64,000 nt of DNA. Source: Bacteroides sp. 519 (GTDB lineage: Bacteria > Bacteroidota > Bacteroidia > Bacteroidales > Bacteroidaceae). Of the stretch, positions 53,245 through 63,204 are shown one piece after another (the stretch's first letter is position 1; the number at the start of each line of letters is the position of its first letter). A model generated the notes under the pieces. It was given only the letters and a program-made list of their open reading frames with translations. It did no database searches and was not told the origin of the DNA. The stretch lies in NCBI RefSeq assembly GCF_010500955.1, contig NZ_QVMJ01000016.1, positions 62,001-126,000 of the forward strand. Reading direction: 5' to 3'. Position numbers and translations under genes: made by a program.

Positions 53245-54915
53245 ATGAAAGAAACCCTAAATACCATAGTTCTATTTACATTGTTATTGGCAATAACCGG
53301 ATGTGAAGAGATTCCTGAATCTCCCTCACCAGCCGGCACTTGTACCCTTAGCTTTAATATTGATATTCCCACCGAAGAGGTTATAAATACCCGTGAAGTT
53401 ATTCAAACAGGTACAATAACCAATCTATATGTACTTGTATTCGATCCGGATGGGCACTTCCTTACCCGTGCACAAGCCATACCCACAGCCACTCCGGGGA
53501 AATACACTGTACAGTTATCTCCTACTGATACAGAGTTACCTCAGGATGAAAGAAAACGAATCATTCACTTTGTTTGTAACTACGATTGGTCGGCTTTCTC
53601 GGATGTACGCAACATAGGTAAACACGAAAATGAAGTTATTACAGGCTTATCGGTTACCAATGGAAAAACAGCATACTGGCAAAGAGTAGAACTGGTTGAT
53701 GGTATTGTGCAAAATGCGTTTCCTAATACAATAGGGCTTTTGTGCAACATGGCTAAGATTTCGGTAATCAACAATTCAAAGTCTAGTTCATCATACCCTG
53801 AACTTACCAATGCCCAATTTGCATTGGGCGATTATTACGATTATGGAACAGTGGCGCCTTTCCATACAACTTCTTTCGCTTTTGTGGAAGGTGCGGTATG
53901 CGAGTCTCCCAAAGGTAGTTTGCAAACCATATTGGAATCGGATTTTGTTGAAACAGGGCAACCAATACACTGTTACGAACGACATAATGTAACCAGCAAT
54001 ACTCCCCTTTACATAATTCTAAAAGGGAAGTACGATACTGATACAGAATACTCATACTATAAAATTGATATAATAGATGAAGGAGAAGAAGAGCTATACA
54101 ACATTACACGAAACTATCATTACATAATAGAAGTTACTGAGATTGCAGGACCCGGCCTTAAAACCCTTCACGAAGCCATAAACAGTCCGGCATCTAACAA
54201 CTTGTTGTATTCTGTTTTGTTACAGGATTATACTGCAATATCCGATGGATATGCAGCATTAAAGGTAGAAACTACCATGAAAACGATTGTTCAACCCAAT
54301 CAGGAATTTACCATATCTTTCAGCTATGTGCCCAATATCGCAACCGATACCGAAAACAATACAATGGTACATATTGAGTTAGAACAAGATGATAATGCCC
54401 CGGTAGTCAACTTGTTGAGTCAGGTAATAACTACTACCCCAGGGCAGGCACACTATAAAGCTACTACCGTTGGCACTGTGCCTCAATACGAAATTTATAC
54501 GGCACGACTGGTGTTTACAGCAACGCAGAACGGAAGAAAACTTCGCCGTACAGTATTACTCAGGTTCCGGCAACCTTCTGTTTTCGAAGATGTGCATGTA
54601 ACACCGACTGCAATTCCTGCGGTAAACAACAAAGAGGTTGAACTCCGTTTTACCATTCCAACAAATATAAACAGTAAGTTATTTCCAATGGAGATGTTTG
54701 TTACAACACTATCATTAACACCCAATCTGGATTATACCAATCAGGATAAATTGAGTTTTGATTACAATAAACCGGGAGCTTTTCGTTATAAATATATTGT
54801 AAGGAATGCCGGAGAGCATGTGGTACATTTCAGAACAACCGGTTCTACAACCAACGAGGTGCTTGAACTGGAGTCCGAATTGTTCACCACAGCTCGGGTA
54901 ACTCTTGCAAATTAA
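53245..54915 (+). CDS. Fimbrial accessory lipoprotein 2
   Basis: The 556-residue protein has a lipoprotein signal (LLLAITGC, Cys near residue 20) and the fimbrillin N-terminus TCTLSFNIDIPTEEVINTRE, where the TRE site could be trimmed. Its C-terminal half is a run of beta-sandwich repeats ending ESELFTTARVTLAN. It completes the five-gene operon and converges with the NigD-like gene; the two stop codons overlap by a few bases. Confidence 0.75.
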   Translation: MKETLNTIVLFTLLLAITGCEEIPESPSPAGTCTLSFNIDIPTEEVINTREVIQTGTITNLYVLVFDPDGHFLTRAQAIPTATPGKYTVQLSPTDTELPQDERKRIIHFVCNYDWSAFSDVRNIGKHENEVITGLSVTNGKTAYWQRVELVDGIVQNAFPNTIGLLCNMAKISVINNSKSSSSYPELTNAQFALGDYYDYGTVAPFHTTSFAFVEGAVCESPKGSLQTILESDFVETGQPIHCYERHNVTSNTPLYIILKGKYDTDTEYSYYKIDIIDEGEEELYNITRNYHYIIEVTEIAGPGLKTLHEAINSPASNNLLYSVLLQDYTAISDGYAALKVETTMKTIVQPNQEFTISFSYVPNIATDTENNTMVHIELEQDDNAPVVNLLSQVITTTPGQAHYKATTVGTVPQYEIYTARLVFTATQNGRKLRRTVLLRFRQPSVFEDVHVTPTAIPAVNNKEVELRFTIPTNINSKLFPMEMFVTTLSLTPNLDYTNQDKLSFDYNKPGAFRYKYIVRNAGEHVVHFRTTGSTTNEVLELESELFTTARVTLAN

Positions 54916-55658
54916 CCAACTTTACCTTCAGTTGGATTAATTTCTTCCGAGTCTTCTATTCTCTTATTATCTGCGTTTTCTTTGAAGTCGAATGAATAAG
55001 TTTTTGTACCATTCACGGCAGAGTTTATGGTTACTTTTATTCCTTTATACTCTGTCGATGCTTCGGCTGGTGCATAGTCGCCCAAATTAAAAGATACTAA
55101 GCTTCTGGCCCATACATTTGTAACATCGTCGTAGGTATTATATCTGTATTCAAGATGTATATAGCCATCATCCGGATTTTCGGCAGTAGTGTTTTCAACC
55201 AAACTTACACGGTGCTTGTAGTGATTAGGCAAACAGAACCTGAATTGTACATTAAAGTAATTACCACCTATCCACATATCTTCTATATGTACCGCATCGT
55301 TAGCATATTCTTCTTCATTTTCTTCGGTAAGCTCTTCTACACTTTTGGTTAGAACATCCGATATATAATCCAAGCTAATCATATGGTCGTAGCCCTGATA
55401 CTCATCGCTGAGTATAGTATATTTTACGAGTACACGTTGCCCTGTTACCGGCTTGTACCAATATACATTAGTGGGGGTTGCTATCCATAACTTTTCACCA
55501 TTATCGGTTTCCAAAGAAAATGTATCTCCGCTAATTACATTAACGGTAGCCATTCGTACAATAAAGTAAATATCGTCATCATCATCACATGATTGTAACG
55601 TAAATGGGGTTACAATCGCAAAAAGTACTGCTAAAAGGTAAAGGCTTAGTTTTTTCAT
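54912..55658 (-). CDS. NigD-like lipoprotein
   Basis: The 248-residue protein has a lipoprotein signal (VTPFTLQSC, Cys near residue 24) directly followed by DDDDD. An OB-like N-terminal domain (GDTFSLETDNGEKLWIA) and a C-terminal beta domain with FNVQFRFCLPNHYKHRVSLV match the NigD family of Bacteroidales. The family is associated with bacteriocin-type loci, but its biochemical function is not known. Confidence 0.82.
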   Translation of the reverse strand: MKKLSLYLLAVLFAIVTPFTLQSCDDDDDIYFIVRMATVNVISGDTFSLETDNGEKLWIATPTNVYWYKPVTGQRVLVKYTILSDEYQGYDHMISLDYISDVLTKSVEELTEENEEEYANDAVHIEDMWIGGNYFNVQFRFCLPNHYKHRVSLVENTTAENPDDGYIHLEYRYNTYDDVTNVWARSLVSFNLGDYAPAEASTEYKGIKVTINSAVNGTKTYSFDFKENADNKRIEDSEEINPTEGKVG

Positions 55659-55755
55659 CTCGTTTTCTCCCTATATTTTTAATAAATATACATGTATTTC
55701 ATTCACATCTAATAAACAAAGGAGAAGCAGGAATATTGCATTCCGTTTCGATTTA

Positions 55756-56904
55756 TTAAGAACTAATCTTTCTTTTTTTAATAAATTTCACCATCTTTTG
55801 AGCAGCATGTAAAGGAGCACCTGGTTTTCCAAGTATTTCGCTCATTTCCTCATAACCAGTTAACATATTCGAGCGATATTGATTATCGTTCACTAAAAGA
55901 TTGATTTCCTCTTGCATATTCTTTACAGTCATGGTATCGGCAACAAGTTCCTTTACAACTTCTTTTCCGGCAATGAGATTTACTAAAGATATGTACTTCA
56001 CCTTTAATACCAACTTTCGCAGAAAGGAAACTAATTTTCCGGCAGCAATATAATAACAAACAACCTGAGGTACTTTGAATAAGGCTGTTTCGAGTGTGGC
56101 AGTGCCCGAGGTTACCAATGCAACATCTGCCTGCTGCAATAAATAGTAAGTTTGATTAAATATGATATCTATTTTATATTTACCAATAAATTCCTGGTAA
56201 TACTCAGGCGATATTCCCGGTGCGCCAGCCAATACCAAGTGATGCGATGGAAACTGCGAAGCTGCATCAAGCATCTTCTGCAGGTTATCTTTTATTTCTT
56301 GTTTTCTGCTGCCTGCCAGTATGGCAATAATAGGCTTATCTGGTAAGTTATTGCGTGTAATAAAATCCTGAAACGATTCGTTGTGTTCGGTTTTGAAAGC
56401 TGTAACTTCATCCATTGTAGGGTTACCTACATAATGAATAGGGTAGTTATGTTTTTTATAGAAATCTACCTCAAAAGGAAGAATCGAGAACATTTCGTTT
56501 ACATCTCGTTTAATGTTCTTTATCCGGTATTCTTTCCATGCCCATATTTTAGGCGAGATGTAGTAATAAACCGGGATAGTGGTTTTAGAATGTACAAACT
56601 TTGCTATGTCGAGATTAAACCCAGGGTAGTCTACCAGAATTACCACATCCGGATTCCATTGAAGAATGTCTTGTTTACACAACTTCATATTGGCAAAGAT
56701 TGTGCGCAGATGCAACAATACCGGAATAAATCCCATATATGCAAGTTCACGGTAATGTTTTACCAATGTTCCTCCAACGGTAGCCATTAAATCGCCACCA
56801 TAGAATCTGAAGTCAGCTTCCGGATCTTCCTGCTTCAAAGCAGACATCAGGTGCGATGCATGCAAATCGCCTGAGGCTTCACCAACAATGAGGTAGTATT
56901 TCAT
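55756..56904 (-). CDS. lpxB: Lipid-A-disaccharide synthase
   Basis: LpxB joins UDP-diacylglucosamine and lipid X to form the lipid A disaccharide at the inner membrane. MKYYLIVGEASGDLHASHLM is the conserved start; YYISPKIWAWKEYRIK at about residue 115 and ILAGSRKQEI near 195 mark the family. The C-terminal TSGTATLETALFKVPQVVCY is the nucleotide-sugar binding region. The length, 382, is normal. Its start overlaps the surE stop by 4 bases. Confidence 0.95.
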   Translation of the reverse strand: MKYYLIVGEASGDLHASHLMSALKQEDPEADFRFYGGDLMATVGGTLVKHYRELAYMGFIPVLLHLRTIFANMKLCKQDILQWNPDVVILVDYPGFNLDIAKFVHSKTTIPVYYYISPKIWAWKEYRIKNIKRDVNEMFSILPFEVDFYKKHNYPIHYVGNPTMDEVTAFKTEHNESFQDFITRNNLPDKPIIAILAGSRKQEIKDNLQKMLDAASQFPSHHLVLAGAPGISPEYYQEFIGKYKIDIIFNQTYYLLQQADVALVTSGTATLETALFKVPQVVCYYIAAGKLVSFLRKLVLKVKYISLVNLIAGKEVVKELVADTMTVKNMQEEINLLVNDNQYRSNMLTGYEEMSEILGKPGAPLHAAQKMVKFIKKRKISS

Positions 56905-57668
56905 AAAATCCTGCTTTTCAACTCATCAATAAATTCATAAGCTGTAACATCCAGTTTTGTAGGTGTAATAGCAGCATATCCATTGGCCAGTGCCCAGTTA
57001 TCTGTTTTATCGTTTTCGGGTTCGTGGCAAACAAACTCTCCGGTTAACCAGAAATACTTATCGTCGAATCTTCTGGGGCAGGGCTCCCATTCGCGCATCC
57101 AACGTCCAACTGCTTGTTGGCAAACCTTGATACCTTTAATATCCGGAGTGTTGGGGAAATTCACATTTAAACAGATAAGCGAAGGAAGTCCCCCCGATAA
57201 TACCATGCTGGTGATTTCCTGAACATATTTTTCGGTGTGACTAAAATCTGCATTACTGTCATGATTGCATAATGAAAATCCAATGGCAGGTATTCCATTA
57301 AGACAGCCTTCGAATACAGCTCCCATAGTTCCAGAATAGTGAACATTGGTTCCTGAGTTATCTCCATGATTGATTCCGGCTACCACTAAATCGGGTTCAC
57401 GATCCAACACTGTATTGCGGGCAAGTTTAATACAATCTACAGGCGATCCGGAACAGGAGTAAATGGTTAATCCCGGTTTCTGATTTACAAGTTGATAGCG
57501 TACCGGTTGGGTTACTGTTAATGCACATCCTGCACCCGAGCGAGGTGAATCAGGGGCCATAACTACAATATCGCCCAGTGGTTGAAGAAATTTTATTAAT
57601 TCGTTGATACCTTTTGCTGTAACCCCGTCGTCGTTGGAAACGAGGATTAATGGTTTGTTTTTGTTCAT
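56901..57668 (-). CDS. surE: 5'/3'-nucleotidase SurE
   Basis: SurE removes phosphate from nucleoside monophosphates and short polyphosphates. ILVSNDDGVTAKGINEL (metal-binding Asp pair, residues 8-24) and the APDSPRSGAG loop are visible, followed by LVVAGINHGDNSGTNVHYSG with the catalytic residues. At 255 residues it has the standard length. It precedes lpxB with a 4-base overlap, a common arrangement in Bacteroidales. Confidence 0.95.
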   Translation of the reverse strand: MNKNKPLILVSNDDGVTAKGINELIKFLQPLGDIVVMAPDSPRSGAGCALTVTQPVRYQLVNQKPGLTIYSCSGSPVDCIKLARNTVLDREPDLVVAGINHGDNSGTNVHYSGTMGAVFEGCLNGIPAIGFSLCNHDSNADFSHTEKYVQEITSMVLSGGLPSLICLNVNFPNTPDIKGIKVCQQAVGRWMREWEPCPRRFDDKYFWLTGEFVCHEPENDKTDNWALANGYAAITPTKLDVTAYEFIDELKSRIL

Positions 57669-57723
57669 TATTTTAATAAATAGTAAGAATTAAGTAACTC
57701 TTGATTCATATTGTGTTCTCTAA

Positions 57724-59610
57724 TTACCAGCCATGACCACCACCGCCACCGCCGCCGCCACCAGAATATCCATCTGATGAACTAGAAGAGTCGCTACTTT
57801 CTGAATAATCTCTTTCGGAGGAACTCCCTGAATTCCATGAATAGGAACCAGAGGAATAATCCGATTCATCATCATTTGATGACGATGATGGTGATTCTGA
57901 TGATCCGTCTAAAAGCGTATATTGTTCCTCCTTACTATATTCCTCATAGATGGTCATCCGCATAAATTCTCTATAATTCGTGTATCCATACCTGCGTATC
58001 CAGTGTTTGTTAACTTCCATTGCTATAGCATAGGGCAAGTCTTCGTCTGACTCTGTTTTTGCAAAATTAATTTTTGATTTCAGATCCCTTTTAAACCAAT
58101 CTCCCCTTTCCTTCAGTATCGATCTGTTGTTTTTAGATTTCCAATACAAGATATAAACATAAGCCATTAATACTAAAGACAACTTAAGCATAAAAGAGCT
58201 TGAATAATTATCTAAATAATATGATTCTGACTGTGCAGAATTCCATTGAATTGCAATTATAAAAGAGATAGCTGTTAAAACGCAAAAAAAGTCACCTATT
58301 TTATTAAATAGCAAATGAAGAATCATCGAAAGATCAAACAAGATAACGATTAATGCTAAAATTTTAAAATAAGTAGATGTACTATCAAAGGTTTGCACCA
58401 CAGATAGGACATAAAAAACAACAAGCATAAGATGCATTAATGCACCCATTAATCGCATTTTTTTGCTCCAATAAAAAGGGCTAACTTTGTCTAATTGTTT
58501 TTTTAATGCACCAATCTGGGAGAGCAATGAATTAGACAACTGTATCTTGAAATCTCTATTTAAGAATATATGGTTATAAATATACTGTTCGTCCCATGAA
58601 AGTGTAGAGGTATTGCTCGTTGTTTTTTCCAGATACGTTTTTTCGCCCTCCTTAGTTAGTTTCACATAGCCTTTTATTACCATATTTAACAATGAAGCAA
58701 TAATACCTTCTTTATCAAACTTTCCACTATAGAAGTAACGCATCGTTCCTGGTAAGATTCCTTCATCCAAATAAAACTTATTAAGTTTTTTTTCTTTTTT
58801 GCTGTAATAAACAATAGCTAATACACAAAAAACAATCATAACAATTAAAGCTACTTTCCCAATATCTTTTAGCAGATATCCAATTTCTTTTTTTGATTGT
58901 TTGTCAGCCATAGCCCTGTTTATAATATGGGGAGTAAAAGCCACAGCTATGGTAAAGCCTTCTTTGTTTCTCAGTTGGCCTGTTGTTTGAAAAAGTGCTA
59001 TCCCATTATTTTCTTCAATTGTATAATCAGAACCTTTTTCGCCATATTTCCCTGTATAACCATTGGCAGAAATTACTGTTGCATTTTGCGGGGTTTGTAT
59101 TCGGGCTGTTACTTTATGGATTTTGAAAATCCAATCATTTCCTGTTACATTCCAATACAACTCATCATAATCATCAAAAAAACCTATTTGCCCGTAAGTT
59201 TCATAAACAATATCATATTTGTGCCACCTTTCTTCAAGTAGCCTGTCACTATCACCAATAAATATATCCAGTCGTTCATTCTCTTTTACAATATGAAAAT
59301 CTTCTTTATTCCCATCTCTCATTATATTGAGAATTTTGGTTGGTACTTTAACATTTTCACCCGAAGCTGTTTGGCGAAACAAGGGCAAACTTCTTACTAT
59401 ACCTTTTTTAATATCCCAACCATCAGCATATACAACAATAGACTCGGTCACTGTAATTTTACCATCTTTATGGATAATGACATCTACATCGTAATCCGAT
59501 ATTTCGGCACGTTGCTGAACATCATCTTCTTTTGATGCTAACGAAGTTATATTCAGTATGCAAATAATTATATAAACAACTGTCTTTTTGTACATCCTAT
59601 TCTTTTGCAA
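57724..59610 (-). CDS. DUF2207-type membrane protein with glycine-rich tail
   Basis: The 628-residue protein has a signal segment and an extracytoplasmic beta domain (YDVDVIIHKDGKITVTESIV, residues 40-60). Membrane segments lie near 250-275 and 385-480. The C-terminus is Ser/Asp-rich and ends in nine Gly, His, Gly, Trp. This order and tail define DUF2207 proteins; the function is unknown. The start may be at the second Met (residue 6), which gives a better signal peptide. Confidence 0.8.
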   Translation of the reverse strand: MQKNRMYKKTVVYIIICILNITSLASKEDDVQQRAEISDYDVDVIIHKDGKITVTESIVVYADGWDIKKGIVRSLPLFRQTASGENVKVPTKILNIMRDGNKEDFHIVKENERLDIFIGDSDRLLEERWHKYDIVYETYGQIGFFDDYDELYWNVTGNDWIFKIHKVTARIQTPQNATVISANGYTGKYGEKGSDYTIEENNGIALFQTTGQLRNKEGFTIAVAFTPHIINRAMADKQSKKEIGYLLKDIGKVALIVMIVFCVLAIVYYSKKEKKLNKFYLDEGILPGTMRYFYSGKFDKEGIIASLLNMVIKGYVKLTKEGEKTYLEKTTSNTSTLSWDEQYIYNHIFLNRDFKIQLSNSLLSQIGALKKQLDKVSPFYWSKKMRLMGALMHLMLVVFYVLSVVQTFDSTSTYFKILALIVILFDLSMILHLLFNKIGDFFCVLTAISFIIAIQWNSAQSESYYLDNYSSSFMLKLSLVLMAYVYILYWKSKNNRSILKERGDWFKRDLKSKINFAKTESDEDLPYAIAMEVNKHWIRRYGYTNYREFMRMTIYEEYSKEEQYTLLDGSSESPSSSSNDDESDYSSGSYSWNSGSSSERDYSESSDSSSSSDGYSGGGGGGGGGHGW

Positions 59611-59669
59611 ATAAAATTACTACTACTCCGTTTGCATTTGATATCTTTTTTACAAATTGTTTCATAATA

Positions 59670-59897
59670 TTATTTATTTAGTTGCGCTATAGTTTCAAAA
59701 TAAAAAAAGACTGCCATACCCATCAATATAACTCCCAGAACGCCATAGAACAATCTAGCCCGATTACGACCTACATTGCGAACTATCAACTGGGCATTGC
59801 GAGCACTAAAAAACCAGTTCCAGTTAAAAAGAGAGGCTAATACCGAAATAATTCCGGCAAGCAGGAATAATCCTTGAACAACATAATGACCCCACAT
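59670..59897 (-). CDS. Small membrane protein, immunity-17-like
   Basis: The 75-residue protein has two membrane spans (about 6-24 and 48-66) around a basic loop with FSARNAQLIVRNVGRNRARL. The pattern NWNWFFSARN is that of the Imm17 family, which is found as a stand-alone gene next to tsaE in Bacteroidales. Whether it confers immunity to anything is unknown. Confidence 0.7.
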   Translation of the reverse strand: MWGHYVVQGLFLLAGIISVLASLFNWNWFFSARNAQLIVRNVGRNRARLFYGVLGVILMGMAVFFYFETIAQLNK

Positions 59898-59990
59898 AAG
59901 TTTTGAGTTTTAAGTAGTTGTGAGTGAGTAGTGAGTAATGAGTTTTGAGTTTGATGGAAAAAACTCATTACTCATTACTCAAAACTCACT
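59898..59990. repeat. Hairpin of GAGTAATGAG-type simple repeats
   Basis: The left arm has AGTGAGTAATGAGTTTTGAG and the right arm the complement ACTCATTACTCAAAACTCA, with a short AT spacer. It separates the small membrane protein gene from tsaE. Confidence 0.65.
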
Positions 59991-60391
59991 ACTCTATTTC
60001 CATTTTCCTGTTCTTCTATTGTAACTGTTACAGCATCTCCGGGAAGAACTTCTTCAATAAGTTCGGGCCACTCTATGAAACAAAGAGCACCGCTGTAGAA
60101 ATAATCTTCGTACCCCATATCATATACTTCGTCGAGTTTTTTGATGCGGTAAAAGTCGAAATGATAAATCAATTCACCTGTTTCGTCCGAACGATATTCA
60201 TTGATGATAGCAAAGGTAGGTGATGTAATTACATCGGTAACACCTAACTCTTCGCAAACAGCTTTGATAAAAGTAGTTTTACCTGCTCCCATTTTTCCAT
60301 AAAATGCGAAAACGGTATTATCTCCCATAGCAGCAATAAACTGTTTGGCTGCTTCCTGAATCTGGTCTAATGAGTTAATTTGAATTTGCAT
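59975..60391 (-). CDS. tsaE: tRNA threonylcarbamoyladenosine biosynthesis ATPase TsaE
   Basis: TsaE is the ATPase that works with TsaB and TsaD to make t6A37 in ANN-decoding tRNAs. The P-loop GKMGAGKTTF is at about residues 33-42, SPTFAIINEY near 59 and HFDFYRIKKLDE near 74 are family marks. At 138 residues its length is normal. The stop lies within the flanking repeat. Confidence 0.94.
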   Translation of the reverse strand: MQIQINSLDQIQEAAKQFIAAMGDNTVFAFYGKMGAGKTTFIKAVCEELGVTDVITSPTFAIINEYRSDETGELIYHFDFYRIKKLDEVYDMGYEDYFYSGALCFIEWPELIEEVLPGDAVTVTIEEQENGNRVVSFE

Positions 60392-60394
60392 GAT

Positions 60395-60490
60395 ATTTTA
60401 GTAGTTAGTAGCCAGTAGCTAGTAGTTAGTAGAGGTGAAGCTAGCTCAGTTAGATATTTGCTAGCTACTAGCTACTAACTACTAGTTACT
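60395..60490. repeat. Hairpin of TAGTAGTTAGTAG-type repeats
   Basis: Units GTAGCTAGTAGTTAGTAG and complement CTAGCTACTAGCTACTAACT are separated by about 25 bases. It overlaps the end of the permease gene. Confidence 0.65.
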
Positions 60491-61278
60491 AATCTAATCA
60501 ATTTACAAATAACATAAATAATAATAGAGAAAAATATGATGGATGCTCCCGAAGGAACATTCAGAAAATAAGATATAAACAATCCGCCAATGCAACCCAG
60601 ATACCCAATACCAATAGACAACCAAATGATTTTCTTGAAATTATAGGTAAACAAGTTTGCAGTCATCTGGGGAATGGTTAATAACGATATTGCCAGTACA
60701 ATGCCCACCATCCGAAGGCATGCCACAATGGTCAGGGCAATAAACATCATTAATATATATTCGAATACTGCTACAGGTATTCCCTGCGAGCGGGCAAACT
60801 CCCTGTCGAATGCGATATAGATTATTGGGTGAATAAAAATAGTAAAGAACAGAATCAACAGAACCGACAATATGCCAAGCATAAGGATATCAGTTTGCGT
60901 TATAGTAAGTATATTCCCAAAAAGATAAGCAGATAAATCAGGTGCAAAACCGGGAGAGAGAAAACTAAAAATAATACCTACTGCCATACCTAATGTCCAG
61001 AACACAGCAATGGCAGAATCTTGTCGCATATCGTTTCGTTTACTCAGCCATTCAACACCAAATGCAGAAAGTACTGAGAATACAGCAGCCGATAAAAGGG
61101 GAGAAATTCCACTGTAAAGTCCGATTCCTATTCCACCAAAGGAGGCATGGGTTATTCCTCCACTGATAAATACAAGCCTACGGGTAACAATATATGTTCC
61201 GATTATGCCACAGGCAATACTAGCTAGCAAACTACCCAGCAACGCGTTTTGAAAAAAAGTATATTGTAATAACTCCAT
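60475..61278 (-). CDS. ZnuB/MntB-type metal ABC transporter permease
   Basis: This is the membrane part of an ABC-3 family importer of zinc, manganese or iron. Eight hydrophobic segments are seen in 267 residues, with ISGGITHASFGGIGIGLYSG (residues 33-52) as the conserved second segment and MVGIVLAISLLTIPQMTANL as the ATPase-coupling region. The metal is not predictable. No ATPase or binding protein lies next to it in the window. It overlaps the next gene's stop by 1 base. Confidence 0.88.
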   Translation of the reverse strand: MELLQYTFFQNALLGSLLASIACGIIGTYIVTRRLVFISGGITHASFGGIGIGLYSGISPLLSAAVFSVLSAFGVEWLSKRNDMRQDSAIAVFWTLGMAVGIIFSFLSPGFAPDLSAYLFGNILTITQTDILMLGILSVLLILFFTIFIHPIIYIAFDREFARSQGIPVAVFEYILMMFIALTIVACLRMVGIVLAISLLTIPQMTANLFTYNFKKIIWLSIGIGYLGCIGGLFISYFLNVPSGASIIFFSIIIYVICKLIRLVTSS

Positions 61279-61694
61279 TAATGTCTTCTCTCACCAATAA
61301 TCAGAAAAACTTCATCTTTTATTTCGTCCGGCAGATTTATCCCACGTAGTTGGAGGCTCCTCACCCACCCTGCAACATCGGTTTCTAACATGGTATAAAA
61401 AACATCGCGGAATTCGTCTATCTGTTCGTTTGTATACTCGTCAGACGGTTTACCGTGGTATCGATCCAGTTCTTCGTCATCGTAATATTCTATTTGTTTG
61501 CTGACGGCTGCCAGTAGACTATCTTTCTCGCACATTTCATGCTGACCGCAACACTCGGCATCTACTTCTACAATTTCGGGTATATGGTCTATTTCACCTC
61601 TATCTACCTTTTTCTGTAAATTCCTGTTCCGGATGTATCCCAAAACGAATACGATTAAGGCACCTATGAACAGGGCTAAGATAAGTATCCACAT
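61278..61694 (-). CDS. Conserved single-span membrane protein
   Basis: The 138-residue protein has one N-terminal membrane span (residues 2-22), a short basic segment and an acidic soluble part. CCGQHEMCEKDSLL has a Cys/His cluster that could bind a metal. Its stop coincides with the permease start, so the two are cotranscribed; a role with metal transport is inference. I do not recognise a named family. Confidence 0.65.
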   Translation of the reverse strand: MWILILALFIGALIVFVLGYIRNRNLQKKVDRGEIDHIPEIVEVDAECCGQHEMCEKDSLLAAVSKQIEYYDDEELDRYHGKPSDEYTNEQIDEFRDVFYTMLETDVAGWVRSLQLRGINLPDEIKDEVFLIIGERRH

Positions 61695-61784
61695 AATTAT
61701 ATAAAGTCTTTTTCAATAATATCCACATTGTTTAATCCGCTAAAAAATAGACAGATAGATTTACGTGAGCCAATTACGAGCCAA

Positions 61785-63119
61785 TTATGAGCCAATTGAG
61801 CCAATTATTAATTCATAGTGGCTTCCCGCCCCAAAGCCTATATTCGTCAATAACTTATAAGCTTCAACCAATTCAGATAAATCTCGCGTTGCTGTTGGTT
61901 TGGAAACCTCATTTAACTTTTGATATTCACTATTAGTAATCCGCCCTTTTTCTTTCACATACAATACTGCGTTTATCTGTCGTGGATTTAAACCAAGTTT
62001 CTGTAGTTGTTCTTTCGAATATTTATCCTTAAACAGTTTCACAATAAATCCACCACCATTCTCTTCCATTACTGGATTTGGTAGTACTGCTGCTTTACAG
62101 GAATCTACAATCTTCATTATGCCACTTCCCCACGAATCAATATAGCCTCCACGAAAGCAAGCTTCAGCTAAAATAGGATTACGAGGATAAGAAGAATGTG
62201 TTTCAGCTAATTGGTTTAATGTTATACCGTCAGGCAAAGTTCCATGATTCCATACTGTCATTTGATTATCGTAAACACGAATTTGTGTAGGAGCACCCAT
62301 GTAGTTTCTGTGAATAAGCGCATTAAGCAACATCTCACGCAATGCAGGAATAGGATATTCAAGAGTTTCTATACGGTTCATACCTTCAAAAGAAATATTA
62401 CGTATTAAGAATTTATGATCGAGTGTACGCAACACCTGATCCAAGATCTGAATAATATTGCCTTCTTCTAGTTCTTGGAAACGAATTGTAAAACCATCGT
62501 CTTCAAATCTTCCAATCTTAACAAATGTATTTGGATAGAATGCGCCAGGATCTTTGCCAAATAAAACAATAGATGCCCGTTTAAGCTTTCCGTTTTTTGC
62601 CAGACGAAGTTTTTCTAATAATTCAGGTATTGATAATCCTTCAATATTAGGTAGGCGTCCTGCTTCTTCTGCTCTGCGAAGATATATTTTTATGGTTCTT
62701 TCATCAATATCATCAAATGTGGCACGTTCATCAATTACGTCATCCCAAGTATGACCGGCTCGTCTAAGTAAAAACTCATTCAAAGATGCACCTGTTAATT
62801 CATGTTTCACGCTTCCACAACGATAATAAAATCTCCCGCGCAAAGAAATTGGTACGGAGTAAGGCTGTACTACTATTTCGATATAATGGTTTTTGTTTTC
62901 TTCGAAAAGGTTTACTTCGGTTGTAATCCCCATCAGGTTTCTGATTTTATTGGGAATATCTTCCATCAATCTTTTAGAATCCTTTAAGCCTACAACTGTC
63001 CCAGCATCATTTTTACCTATATATATTCTTCCGCCTTGAGCATTGGCAAAACCACATATCCATTGTAAGTAATCATCGTGCCATGATGATTTGTATTCTA
63101 TATTTTGTTTCTCGGGCAT
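61785..63119 (-). CDS. AlbA_2 / divergent AAA-4 domain transcriptional regulator-like protein
   Basis: The start is placed at MPEKQNIEYKSSWHDDYLQW (63117-63119), the usual N-terminus of this family; the longer ORF would overlap the divergent permease. The AlbA_2 domain (residues 1-120) includes CGFANAQGGRIYIGKNDAG. An ATP-binding ALIHRNYMGAPTQIRVYDNQ and PRNPILAEACFRGGYIDSWG are typical of the C-terminal part, which ends in a winged helix (NSEYQKLNEVSKPTATRDLS). Such proteins are often called RecG-like but act as regulators; the target is unknown. Confidence 0.82.
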   Translation of the reverse strand: MPEKQNIEYKSSWHDDYLQWICGFANAQGGRIYIGKNDAGTVVGLKDSKRLMEDIPNKIRNLMGITTEVNLFEENKNHYIEIVVQPYSVPISLRGRFYYRCGSVKHELTGASLNEFLLRRAGHTWDDVIDERATFDDIDERTIKIYLRRAEEAGRLPNIEGLSIPELLEKLRLAKNGKLKRASIVLFGKDPGAFYPNTFVKIGRFEDDGFTIRFQELEEGNIIQILDQVLRTLDHKFLIRNISFEGMNRIETLEYPIPALREMLLNALIHRNYMGAPTQIRVYDNQMTVWNHGTLPDGITLNQLAETHSSYPRNPILAEACFRGGYIDSWGSGIMKIVDSCKAAVLPNPVMEENGGGFIVKLFKDKYSKEQLQKLGLNPRQINAVLYVKEKGRITNSEYQKLNEVSKPTATRDLSELVEAYKLLTNIGFGAGSHYELIIGSIGS

Positions 63120-63204
63120 CTCATTTCGAACTAAACTTATTAAAGCAGAAGTCAAAGGTACACATATTTTTGTTACTTTTGTAGAATGGTGAAATAAAAG
63201 TAGC

